From JAOUEE01 sp051011595 (lineage in GTDB: Bacteria > Actinomycetota > Acidimicrobiia > Acidimicrobiales > SHLQ01), in contig JBPCTQ010000033.1 in the NCBI GenBank assembly GCA_051011595.1, positions 1 to 22,222 on the forward strand: DNA of 22,222 bases, read 5' to 3'. Below the pieces are notes generated by a model. The model did no database searches. It saw only the letters and a program-made list of their open reading frames with translations, and was not told the origin of the DNA. Made by a program: the position numbers and the translations under genes. Numbering within the stretch: the stretch's first letter is position 1; every line of letters starts with the position of its first letter. Of the stretch, positions 15,520 to 22,222 are shown one piece after another.

Positions 15520-16425
15520 ATGGCATCGGTTGTGATCCTCGATGGAGGTATGGGCAAGGAGCTCCGCCGGATCGGCGCTCCGTTCCGCCAACCGGAGTGG
15601 TCGGCGCTGGCCCTCATGGAGGCCCCCGAGATGGTGGCTAGGGCTCACCAGAACTTCGTTGACGCCGGGGCCGACGTCATCATCACCAACAACTACGCCG
15701 TGGTGCCCTACCACCTCGGTGACCAGCCCTTCGCCGCCCGAGGCCGCGAGCTGGCGGCGCGGGCGGGCCAACTGGCCCGCCAGGTGGCTGACTCGGCCGA
15801 GCACGAAGTACGGGTCGCCGGCTCGCTCCCGCCGTTGTTCGGATCGTACGAACCGACTCAATTCGATCCACGCCGAGCCGCCCCGATCTACGGCGACATC
15901 GTCGACGCCCTCGACCCGTACGTCGATCTGTGGATCGGTGAGACGTTCAGCCGAGTCGACGAGCTCACCACGACGGTGGCGGCCATACACGAGCGCGGCT
16001 CCGGCCAACCGATCTGGATGTCGTTCACCCTGCCCGACACCTACCCGGCCGATCGTGTCACCCTGCGGTCGGGCGAAACCACCGACGACATCGCGGCCGC
16101 CGTCGCCGCTTCGCACCCACCAGTCCAGGCCGTGTTGTTCAACTGCTCACTTCCGGAACAAACCGGACCGGCCATCCGCGCTCTGGCCCGATCGCTACAC
16201 CAACAGGGCCTCGACACCGCACTGGGCGGCTACGCCAACGCCTTCCCCGTCAGCCGCAGCGGCACCTACCAGGCCAACGAGGTGGTGTTCGAACGGCGGG
16301 CCGAGCTGACCGCTGACCGGTACGCCGAACACGTGGCCGAATGGATCGACGACGGAGCCACCATCGTCGGTGGCTGTTGTGACATGTACCCCGAACACAT
16401 CGCCGCCCTCGGTCGCTTCCGGTGA
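15520..16425 (+). CDS. Homocysteine S-methyltransferase family protein
   Basis: 301 residues, the length of MmuM/BHMT-type enzymes that move a methyl group from a methylated sulfonium or amine donor to homocysteine. The start LDGGMGKELRR (7-17) is the family signature, ADVIITNNYAV follows, and the zinc-binding cysteines are Cys209 in FNCSLPE and Cys286-Cys287 in GGCCDMYPEHI, so the metal site is complete. The methyl donor is unknown; S-methylmethionine is the best-known donor for small members. The gene is coupled to an MFS transporter by a GTGA overlap, which suggests that the transporter moves the donor or product. Transcription probably starts at or next to the ATG. Confidence 0.92.
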   Translation: MASVVILDGGMGKELRRIGAPFRQPEWSALALMEAPEMVARAHQNFVDAGADVIITNNYAVVPYHLGDQPFAARGRELAARAGQLARQVADSAEHEVRVAGSLPPLFGSYEPTQFDPRRAAPIYGDIVDALDPYVDLWIGETFSRVDELTTTVAAIHERGSGQPIWMSFTLPDTYPADRVTLRSGETTDDIAAAVAASHPPVQAVLFNCSLPEQTGPAIRALARSLHQQGLDTALGGYANAFPVSRSGTYQANEVVFERRAELTADRYAEHVAEWIDDGATIVGGCCDMYPEHIAALGRFR

Positions 16426-17630
16426 CCCCGTCGGTTCGGGCCGGCCTCGAACAGAACCTGGTCTGGTACGCCCGCCTCCGGCTGGCCGAACGGGCCTACG
16501 TCTGGTTGCCGGTCGGGTTCTTGTACTTCCAGTCCAAGTTCGGTCTCGACGGCGCCCTCCGCCTGAGCGGCCTGTACTACCTGGCCGTGGTGGTGGCCGA
16601 AGTGCCGTCAGGATGGCTGTCGGATCGATTCGGCCGGGTGCGAACCCTCCGACTGTCGGCCCTCTGGTTGTTGGCCGCCCATGTCTTGTTCGTCGCCACC
16701 GATTCCTTCGCCGCGTTCGTCCTGGCCCAGGCCTTCGTGGCCCTCTCGTTCGCCTTCCGGTCCGGCACCGACGTGTCGTTGCACTTCGACACCGTCGAGG
16801 CCCTGGACCGCACGGTCGAGTTCGAACCGCGCGAGTCACGGATCGGCCGCAACGCCTACCTGGTGACCACTGGTGCGGCCCTGTTCGGCGGAGCGTTGGG
16901 CACCGTCGATCTGCGCCTTCCGTTCGTGGTCGCGGCCGCCATCGCCGCCGGGCAGTTGGTGATCACCTTGGCCCTGACCGAACCACCCCGCACCCACACC
17001 ACCGAGCCGCTGTTGACCCAGGTCGGGCAGTGCCTCTCCTACATGCGCCGGCCGCTGCTGGGCTGGTTGTTCTTCTATGTCGTCGTCCAGATCACCCTCG
17101 AGCACCTGTCGGTGGAGATCGGCCAGCCCTACATCGCCGAACTGGTGGGTGAGAGCGCCGACGACCTCCAGGCCACGCCCATGTACGTCGGCGCCTTGTT
17201 GGCCGTGATCGCCCTGGTGGGCTCGGCCGCCGCCGGGCAGGCCGTCCGCATCCGCCAGACCTTCGGCCTGATCGGTGGGCTCCTGCTGCTGGCCGCCGTC
17301 GAGGTCGGCATCGCCGTGGCCATGGCGGTGACGGTGAGCTGGTTCGTGGTACCCCTCATGGCGCTGCGCAGTGTGCAGCCCGCCGCAGCCAACGTGTTGA
17401 TCCCCAGTGCCGTGTCGCCGCTGATCGCGGCCCGCCATCGAGCGACCTACTTGTCGCTGGGCAGCCTGGGCGGCCGGCTGGGCTACGGCATGCTGCTGTT
17501 GGCGCTGGGCACCACCGACGACCTCGACACGGTGCGCACGAGTATCGGCATCATCGCCGTCGTGTTGTTGGTGGCGGTGGTGGTCACCTCACCGATCGCC
17601 AAGAACGATCTGGACGACGCCGAGCCGTGA
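16422..17630 (+). CDS. MFS transporter
   Basis: 402 residues with about twelve hydrophobic segments. The loop after the second helix has GWLSDRFGRVRTLR (the MFS motif A), and YYLAVVVAEVPSGW precedes it. Resembles drug/small-molecule exporters or uptake carriers of the MFS_1 type. The start is GTG 16422, whose bases overlap the TGA of the methyltransferase gene (GTGA). This coupling points to a substrate connected with methyl transfer, but the direction and cargo are not evident. The gene ends ten bases from the stop of the convergent alpha/beta hydrolase, with no terminator between. Confidence 0.88.
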   Translation: MTPSVRAGLEQNLVWYARLRLAERAYVWLPVGFLYFQSKFGLDGALRLSGLYYLAVVVAEVPSGWLSDRFGRVRTLRLSALWLLAAHVLFVATDSFAAFVLAQAFVALSFAFRSGTDVSLHFDTVEALDRTVEFEPRESRIGRNAYLVTTGAALFGGALGTVDLRLPFVVAAAIAAGQLVITLALTEPPRTHTTEPLLTQVGQCLSYMRRPLLGWLFFYVVVQITLEHLSVEIGQPYIAELVGESADDLQATPMYVGALLAVIALVGSAAAGQAVRIRQTFGLIGGLLLLAAVEVGIAVAMAVTVSWFVVPLMALRSVQPAAANVLIPSAVSPLIAARHRATYLSLGSLGGRLGYGMLLLALGTTDDLDTVRTSIGIIAVVLLVAVVVTSPIAKNDLDDAEP

Positions 17631-17640
17631 CCCAGACCGC

Positions 17641-18516
17641 TCAGCGGTGCCGTTGCAGGAACGCCACCACCGCGTCGGTGAACACGTCGTTGCGGTCGCC
17701 GGCCACCATGTGCCCGGCGCCCGAGACGTCGATGTACTCGACATGCGGGTGCCGGTCGAGGAACACCTGGGCGTCGGCTTCGTTGACCACGTCGCTGGTG
17801 CGGCCCCGAACCAACATCATCGGCGCTTCGATTCGCCCGGTCCATGTCATGAGCAGATCACGATCGGCGATCTCGCTGGGTGGTGTTCCCTGGTCAGCTC
17901 CCGCCGGGGCGGCGGTGACGGACGGTTCGATGAACGCCGGGTCCCAATGCCAGTACCAGCGACCATCCCGCTGACGGAGGTTCTTCTTCAGCCCTTCGAG
18001 GTCGTCGGGCCGCGGCCGGTGGGGGTTGTACGCAGCGACCGCGTCGGCCACCTCGTCGAGTGAACCGAAACCCTCGGCCATTCGTTCGGCCATGAAGTCC
18101 TTGATGCGATTGCCGCCGTCGTCGTTCCAGTTGGGAACGATGTCGACGAGGACCACGCCGGCCGCGATGCCCGGCGCCAGATCACCCTCGAGCAGGATGC
18201 TGGTCAGACCCCCGAGCGAGGCCCCGACCAGCATCGGTGGGGCGCTCATATGCTCGATCACACCTCTGACATCCTCGGCCATCGAACGCAGCCGGTAGTC
18301 GCCGTCGGGGGCCCAGTCACTCTCGCCGTGGCCACGAGCATCGAGGGTGACGGTGTGCCACCCCCGCTCGGCCAAGCGGCCGGCCGAACCTCCCCAGCTG
18401 TGTCGGGTCTGGCCCCCGCCGTGCAGGAAGAGCACCGGAGTTCCGTCGGGATCACCCCGATGGTCGGCCGTCACGGTGATGCCGTTGACGGTGTAGGTGA
18501 TGGTGTTCACAGGCAC
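17641..18516 (-). CDS. Alpha/beta hydrolase
   Basis: 291 residues from GTG 18516. The oxyanion segment LHGGGQTRHSWGG (about 31-43), the nucleophile elbow GASLGG with Ser100, the acid Asp242 in RGRTSDVV and His269 in GAGHMVAGD give a full catalytic triad; a cap domain with many charged residues (about 130-215) lies between. Similar proteins include esterases, haloperoxidase-like and C-C hydrolases; the substrate is unknown. The frame is open upstream to an ATG at 18639, but that adds 41 residues with no family likeness. GTG 18516 or 18510 fits the domain start better; neither has a strong ribosome binding site. Confidence 0.85.
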   Translation of the reverse strand: MPVNTITYTVNGITVTADHRGDPDGTPVLFLHGGGQTRHSWGGSAGRLAERGWHTVTLDARGHGESDWAPDGDYRLRSMAEDVRGVIEHMSAPPMLVGASLGGLTSILLEGDLAPGIAAGVVLVDIVPNWNDDGGNRIKDFMAERMAEGFGSLDEVADAVAAYNPHRPRPDDLEGLKKNLRQRDGRWYWHWDPAFIEPSVTAAPAGADQGTPPSEIADRDLLMTWTGRIEAPMMLVRGRTSDVVNEADAQVFLDRHPHVEYIDVSGAGHMVAGDRNDVFTDAVVAFLQRHR

Positions 18517-18764
18517 GCGCTCATCATCGAACCGGTCGACCCGCGGAGGCCAATCGGTGGCCCGATCGCCACGGCTCGATCGCACCGTTTCGCCGAAGAA
18601 CAGCCCGACCTCACATTGCGTGCTTTTTTGCTTGCACATCGTCGCTCAATGCGGTTTCCTGGAGCTTCAGTAACGGGACGCGCCAGCCGGCTCAGGCAGT
18701 GACGACCCGGTCGGGGGAAGGCAACGGGGCCGTCCTTCGACTCGGCCACGGCCTGAGCTGGCTC

Positions 18765-18834
18765 GGCCAAGGTGTATGGGTGCCGCCGAACCTCATCCAC
18801 CTTGGCCAATCCACCGCCGCAGCAGCACGGCGGT
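18765..18834 (-). terminator. Two successive hairpins after the exported protein gene
   Basis: The first (minus order) is a 7-bp stem, 18813-18819 / 18828-18834, beginning seven bases after the stop. The second has a perfect 10-bp stem, 18765-18774 / 18798-18807 (GGCCAAGGTG and complement), which extends inward by five more pairs across a single mismatch. No U-run follows. The placement between the minus-strand exported gene and the next minus-strand gene fits a terminator. Confidence 0.5.
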
Positions 18835-18840
18835 CGATGC

Positions 18841-19332
18841 TCAGGCCGGCTGAAGCCCCTCGCCGATCTGCAGGGCCGCACCGTCCCAGGTCCGCCACGG
18901 TCCCCGTCGGGTACGGAACACCCCGTCGCCGGTGAGCGTCGCTACACCCTTGCCCTTGGCTTTGATCACCATGGCACCGTCGGCCACCACCTCGAAGTGC
19001 GAACCCTTGAGCTTGACCACCCCTTCGAAGTCGGTGAGCACGATGTCCCCGGACTCACCGACCTGCTGACGACGGGGATCGGCGCCATCGGCCCGCACCG
19101 TCGCTCGTAGGTCTCCGGCGTGGTCGACGATCGTGACGTCGCCGTCGATACGAAGCCGCATGAACCCGGCCATCTCCACCTCGGCCGTCCCCGTCCCGCG
19201 AGCTTTCAGCCAGCCTCGGCCGGCGACCGTGGCGTCGGCCGATGTGTCATCGGTCTGGGCCGACACCGTGGTCGGCACCACCAACAGCGTGGCCATCACC
19301 AAGACGAGGAATGCCAGTGTTCTCTTGTGCAT
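18841..19332 (-). CDS. Small exported protein, beta-rich, function unknown
   Basis: 163 residues with a signal peptide of about 25 residues (MHKRT, a long hydrophobic core, VSAQ cleavage region). The mature part alternates short strands and glycine turns (GRGWLKARGTGTAEVEM, GFMRLRIDGDVTIVDHAGD, GDIVLTDFEGVVKLKGSHFEV, AMVIKAKGKGVATLTGDG), like a beta-helix or beta-roll. I do not recognise a named family. AAGGAG (minus strand, 19340-19345) lies seven bases ahead of the ATG. It is divergent from the PrmA-like operon, sharing a 76-bp spacer with a palindrome. It is not lipoprotein-like: no lipobox Cys. Confidence 0.75.
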   Translation of the reverse strand: MHKRTLAFLVLVMATLLVVPTTVSAQTDDTSADATVAGRGWLKARGTGTAEVEMAGFMRLRIDGDVTIVDHAGDLRATVRADGADPRRQQVGESGDIVLTDFEGVVKLKGSHFEVVADGAMVIKAKGKGVATLTGDGVFRTRRGPWRTWDGAALQIGEGLQPA

Positions 19333-19360
19333 GATTGAACTCCTTGATCACTTTCTGCGA

Positions 19361-19372
19361 CACCGATCGGTG
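19361..19372. promoter_or_regulatory. Perfect 12-bp palindrome CACCGATCGGTG in the divergent spacer
   Basis: Lies midway between the exported protein gene (minus) and the PrmA-like gene (plus), where a dimeric regulator could act on both. No matching regulator gene is in the window, and a 12-bp palindrome in high-GC DNA may be chance. Confidence 0.3.
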
Positions 19373-19408
19373 CCCGAACCGACTGTCCGTCCCCCTCATG
19401 AGCAAACT

Positions 19409-20191
19409 GTGAACGAACCGATCGACTTCGACGGTGTTGTGTTAGAAGTTCGTACGAATGACCCCGAGCGGCTGGCCGATCGGGCGTGGCAGCTCCAGGC
19501 CCTCGGCCTCGAGGAGCAGGGCGAGCTGCTGCTGGTCACCTTCGCCGGACGGGAGGCGGCCCTGCGGGCGGCCGGGCAGCTGCAGGCCGACGGCGCCGAC
19601 GTCAGCGTTCGGGAACAACCTGCTCCCGATTGGGTGGCCAACTGGCGAACCCACGCTCGGCCCACCGTCGAACCACCATTCGAGATCCATCCGCCGTGGT
19701 TGGCGTCCCAGGGTGAGCAGCTGGCGGTGGTGATCGATCCGGGGCCGACGTTCGGCCACGGCGGCCACCCCACCACCCGCCTGATGTTGCGAGCGATGGC
19801 CCCGCTCATCGAGCCCGGGGTGTCAGTCCTCGACGTGGGCTGCGGGAGCGGCGTGTTGGCCATCGCCGCGGCCCGGCTGGAGGCCGAGGTCACCGCCATC
19901 GACATCGATCCGGCGGCCGTTGCCGTCACCGCCGAGAACGCGGCCGCCAACGGGGTGACCGTGGCCGTCACCAACACACCACTGGCAGCCATCGCCACCA
20001 GCTTCGACCTGGTGCTGGTCAACGTGCTGGGAGCCACCATGACCGAGCTCGCTCCCGACCTTCGTCGGGTGGCGCGCCGGCACCTGTTGGTCAGTGGCCT
20101 GCTGTCGGGCCAGCACGTGCCGGGCCTCGACGATCTCGAAGTGACCGACGAAGAGGACGGCTGGGTGGTGGCCGACCTACGCTTCGTCTGA
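19409..20191 (+). CDS. PrmA-like methyltransferase (ribosomal protein L11 methyltransferase family)
   Basis: 260 residues from GTG 19409. An N-terminal substrate-type domain (about 1-90) is followed by the PrmA linker PDWVANWRTHARP. VIDPGPTFGHGGHPTTRLML (107-126) corresponds to the PrmA DPGxAFGTGxHPTT segment, LDVGCGSGVLAIAA (141-154) is the SAM-binding motif I, and VNVLG (204-208) replaces the usual NILA. PrmA methylates L11 on lysines; here Gly-His-Gly replaces Gly-Thr-Gly and the protein is somewhat short, so the target may differ. An ATG at 19331 is in frame but lies inside the divergent gene's start. It is followed by four tightly spaced genes and probably heads the operon. Confidence 0.85.
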   Translation: MNEPIDFDGVVLEVRTNDPERLADRAWQLQALGLEEQGELLLVTFAGREAALRAAGQLQADGADVSVREQPAPDWVANWRTHARPTVEPPFEIHPPWLASQGEQLAVVIDPGPTFGHGGHPTTRLMLRAMAPLIEPGVSVLDVGCGSGVLAIAAARLEAEVTAIDIDPAAVAVTAENAAANGVTVAVTNTPLAAIATSFDLVLVNVLGATMTELAPDLRRVARRHLLVSGLLSGQHVPGLDDLEVTDEEDGWVVADLRFV

Positions 20192-20215
20192 ACACTCGGA
20201 GCGGGAGACCATCAC

Positions 20216-20779
20216 ATGAGCCAGAACCTGAGGAACTTCCAGAAAGCCATCTACACCGTCGACGGGGTGGTCAATCGCACCCCCGACGACGCCTGGGACA
20301 ACCAGAGTGGTTGCGAGGACTGGACCGCCCGCGAGGTGCTGGGCCACGTCATCTGGGGCATCACCAACGTGGCCAACCAAGCCAACGGCGGGGAAGCGCC
20401 TCCCCAGCAGCCCGAAGCCGAGGTCGCCGGATCCGACCCCAGACAGAGCTGGGCCTCCGCCCGCGACGGTGTGCTCGCGGCGCTCGACCAACGCGGGGTT
20501 CTCCAGACCGTCTCGGAGACGCCGTTCGGCGAGATGGCCGTCGACGACTTCCTCGGTTTCTACTCGCTCGACCCTCTGGCCCACGCATGGGACATCGCCC
20601 AGGCATCGGGCATCGATCCGGCTCTGCCCCCCGAGTTGTGTGCCGCCGGAGTCGAGGGGCTCACCGCCATGGGCGACAACCTACGGGGCCCCGGCCGTCT
20701 CGGACCGGCCATCGAGGTGCCCGACGACGCCGATATCGAGACCAAGTTCCTGGCCGTGGCCGGCCGAGCTGCCCGCTGA
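20216..20779 (+). CDS. TIGR03086 family metal-binding protein (DinB/mycothiol-dependent-like fold)
   Basis: 187 residues. The CEDWTAREVLGHVIWG segment (33-48) is the family N-terminal motif, and LDPLAHAWDIAQASG in the second half supplies the other His in the four-helix DinB-like fold, so a metal site of three His-type ligands is plausible. This family is common in actinobacteria; some relatives are mycothiol-dependent maleylpyruvate isomerases, but no specific reaction can be assigned. The ATG lies 24 bp after the PrmA-like gene and has GGGAG a few bases upstream. It is eight bases before the next gene, so it is part of the same operon. Confidence 0.88.
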   Translation: MSQNLRNFQKAIYTVDGVVNRTPDDAWDNQSGCEDWTAREVLGHVIWGITNVANQANGGEAPPQQPEAEVAGSDPRQSWASARDGVLAALDQRGVLQTVSETPFGEMAVDDFLGFYSLDPLAHAWDIAQASGIDPALPPELCAAGVEGLTAMGDNLRGPGRLGPAIEVPDDADIETKFLAVAGRAAR

Positions 20780-20787
20780 CCACCCCG

Positions 20788-21285
20788 ATGGCGCGCTACG
20801 ACATCGACCCCGGCGCCACCGTTTTCGATCTGTCGTTTCGGCCGTCGTTGCCCGGGTTCGGCTTCCGGATCGGAGAGGTCACCGGCGAGGTGGAAGCCAC
20901 CTTCGTCGACGGCCAACCCGATCTCGATGCGCCCCTCGTGGGTGAGTTCACAGCGGTGGTCGACCAGTTGCTGCTGGGCCCCGGCATCGTGGAACGCACA
21001 GTTCGTCGCGTCATCGGCCGCCACGGCGAGATCGTCACACGCGGCCGGGTGACCGCCTGTCGCCCCCATCACACCGACGGGTACGAGCTCGACCTCGAGC
21101 TGGGTATGCCGTGGGGCGACTACACCATCGCCTCACGGGGCGACGTGGCCATGCCCAGCGACGATCGAGTCGAAGTCTCGGGCCGGACCGAAGTCCACCC
21201 GCGCCACGTCGGCGTTCCAATCCCCCGTCTCATCCCCGTCCCCGTCACCATCGCGGCCTACGCCCTGGTGCTGACGCCCCAGTGA
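20788..21285 (+). CDS. Hypothetical protein, YceI-like beta-barrel
   Basis: 165 residues from ATG 20788. The frame is open far upstream but overlaps the previous gene there. The opening MARYDIDPGATVFDLSFRPS resembles the YceI start (YxIDPxxSxVxFxV), and alternating hydrophobic strands continue to TIAAYALVLTP. YceI proteins form a lipocalin-like barrel that binds polyisoprenoid chains. There is no signal peptide, unlike periplasmic YceI. The family call is moderate; it may be a distinct relative. Confidence 0.7.
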   Translation: MARYDIDPGATVFDLSFRPSLPGFGFRIGEVTGEVEATFVDGQPDLDAPLVGEFTAVVDQLLLGPGIVERTVRRVIGRHGEIVTRGRVTACRPHHTDGYELDLELGMPWGDYTIASRGDVAMPSDDRVEVSGRTEVHPRHVGVPIPRLIPVPVTIAAYALVLTPQ

Positions 21286-21310
21286 CCCCAAAGAGAGGGA
21301 GACCTTCACC

Positions 21311-21805
21311 ATGACCTTCAGCGCGCAGCGGCACTACGACGCCGATGTCGACACCGTGTTCGCGATGTTCTGTGATGCCGAGGCGGTGGTGGCCCGGTAC
21401 GAAACGCAGGGTGACCGTGATGTCGAGGTGCTGAGGTGTGAGGCCGACGGTGACACCTTCGTGATCGAAACTCGCCGCACCGTCGAGATCGACCTGCCCG
21501 GTTTCGCCAAGAAGGTGCTGAGCCCCACCAACACCATGACCCAGCTCGACCGATGGGAACCGGCCGGCGCCGACGGTGCCCGCTCGGGCACGTTCAAGGT
21601 GAACGTGGCCGGTGCCCCGGTGACCACCACCGGGTCGATGACGCTCGAGCCCGACGGCGATGGGTCCGCGCACCGGGTGCAGGGTGACATCGAGGTGAAG
21701 ATCCCCCTGGTAGGGGGCCGGATCGCCAAGTGGTCCGCAGGGGCAGCGGCCGACACGCTGGAAGCCGAGTTCGACTTCCACGTCGACCGCCTCGCCGACC
21801 GGTGA
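21311..21805 (+). CDS. DUF2505 domain-containing protein
   Basis: 164 residues, full length for DUF2505, an actinobacterial SRPBCC-fold family. The start MTFSAQRHYDADVDTVFAMFCDAE and the end 'GGRIAKWSAGAAADTLEAEFDFH' are characteristic. It likely binds a hydrophobic ligand in its cavity, a general property of the fold; the ligand is unknown. A strong purine ribosome binding site (AGAGAGGGAGA, 21292-21302) precedes the ATG after a 25-bp gap. Its stop overlaps the next start (GTGA at 21802-21805). Confidence 0.9.
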   Translation: MTFSAQRHYDADVDTVFAMFCDAEAVVARYETQGDRDVEVLRCEADGDTFVIETRRTVEIDLPGFAKKVLSPTNTMTQLDRWEPAGADGARSGTFKVNVAGAPVTTTGSMTLEPDGDGSAHRVQGDIEVKIPLVGGRIAKWSAGAAADTLEAEFDFHVDRLADR

Positions 21806-22222
21806 CAACCACCGAACGCCGGGCCCGCCGCCTCGGTGCGGCGTCCAATGCCGCCCACGGCTTCGTCTACTTCGCACCGGAGACCACCGAGGCCTACAAC
21901 CGGCTCGGCCTGGCCGAACACCAGCACTATTTCGCCAGCCGGGCCGCACCCCTCGGGTCCGTCGAGCCAGGGGTGGTGGAGGCCGTCTTCTTCAACTTCG
22001 CGCCCGAGCGCGTGCAGCGGGCCATTCCTTCGGCATGGGCGGTCGCCGCACCGGCAGCGGTCCAGAAGGCTCGGCTGGCCGCCGTCGGAGCCGTAATCGA
22101 GCGCATCGGAGGCATCGGGCTCACCACGGTCGAACGGGACGAGGCAACCGATCTGCTCTCCGCCATCATCAACCGGGTCGGGTTCGCGGGCCGACCGCTG
22201 GCCGCCGCCAACCGCGACGTCG
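21802..22222 (+). CDS. SCO6745 family protein (3' partial)
   Basis: At least 140 residues are visible from GTG 21802, in frame to the end of the window with no stop. ARRLGAASNAAHGFVYFAPETTEAYNRLGL is the N-terminal hallmark of the SCO6745 family (HTH-like, about 250-280 residues). The AVFFNFAPERVQRAIPSAW segment and the helix ending in AINR-like residues continue the family pattern. A winged-helix-like fold has been assigned to relatives; the function is unknown. It is coupled to the DUF2505 gene by a four-base overlap. The C-terminal half is outside the window. Confidence 0.88.
   Translation, partial: MTTTERRARRLGAASNAAHGFVYFAPETTEAYNRLGLAEHQHYFASRAAPLGSVEPGVVEAVFFNFAPERVQRAIPSAWAVAAPAAVQKARLAAVGAVIERIGGIGLTTVERDEATDLLSAIINRVGFAGRPLAAANRDV

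Noticed and set aside
15437..15526. 30-residue upstream extension of LacZ
   Set aside because: Arg/Pro-rich, overlaps the divergent gene's start and promoter box; the ATG at 15436 fits the family start.
18517..18639. 41-residue N-terminal extension of the alpha/beta hydrolase
   Set aside because: No hydrolase-like sequence, contains a low-GC T-tract typical of intergenic DNA, and no ribosome binding site before ATG 18639.
1..22222. tRNA, rRNA, insertion sequence, integrase or phage signals
   Set aside because: None seen on reading both strands; composition and codon use appear uniform across the window.

Overview
This looks like a piece of a high-GC actinobacterial chromosome, most plausibly class Acidimicrobiia (Ilumatobacter-like). 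That placement is an inference from gene content: an F420-type Ddn-like reductase, DUF2332, DUF2505, TIGR03086 and SCO6745-family proteins, a branched-chain amino acid type ABC operon, and several leaderless-looking starts with TANNNT -10 boxes. All 21 genes with a visible normal end stop with TGA. I see no rRNA, tRNA, CRISPR array, transposase, integrase or phage gene.

Left part (1-4792, + strand). The window opens inside a LivG-type ATPase gene whose last 19 codons are cut off by an in-frame TAG. It is followed by LivF and a small two-helix membrane protein, all translationally coupled. A 241-bp spacer with repeats and a KstR-like palindrome then leads to two consecutive amidohydrolase-family genes, the second lacking the usual metal ligands, and to a sulfotransferase.

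Middle part (4793-12289). A minus-strand RDD membrane protein carries an N-terminal nonapeptide-repeat domain built from 81-bp tandem DNA repeats. A DUF1214 protein runs tail-to-tail into a Ddn-like reductase, and an SRPBCC-like protein runs tail-to-tail (62 bp shared) into a DUF2332 protein. A secreted protein with two spondin-type domains, in which a 110-bp block is almost identical between the two copies, is divergent from a CoA-transferase family III gene.

Right part (12293-22222). A full-length LacZ-type beta-galactosidase (minus) is divergent from a homocysteine S-methyltransferase family gene coupled to an MFS transporter. Next come an alpha/beta hydrolase and a small exported beta-rich protein (both minus). 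Divergent from the latter is an operon of a PrmA-like methyltransferase, a TIGR03086 DinB-like protein, a YceI-like protein, a DUF2505 protein and the start of a SCO6745-family gene that leaves the window.

The region reads as ordinary but compact chromosomal metabolism rather than an island. Four convergent pairs abut or overlap with no terminator space. The most noteworthy signals are the TAG-interrupted LivG, the repeat-bearing RDD protein, the homogenised spondin duplication, and the canonical/degenerate amidohydrolase pair behind a KstR-like site. I found no convincing novel defence or biosynthetic system.
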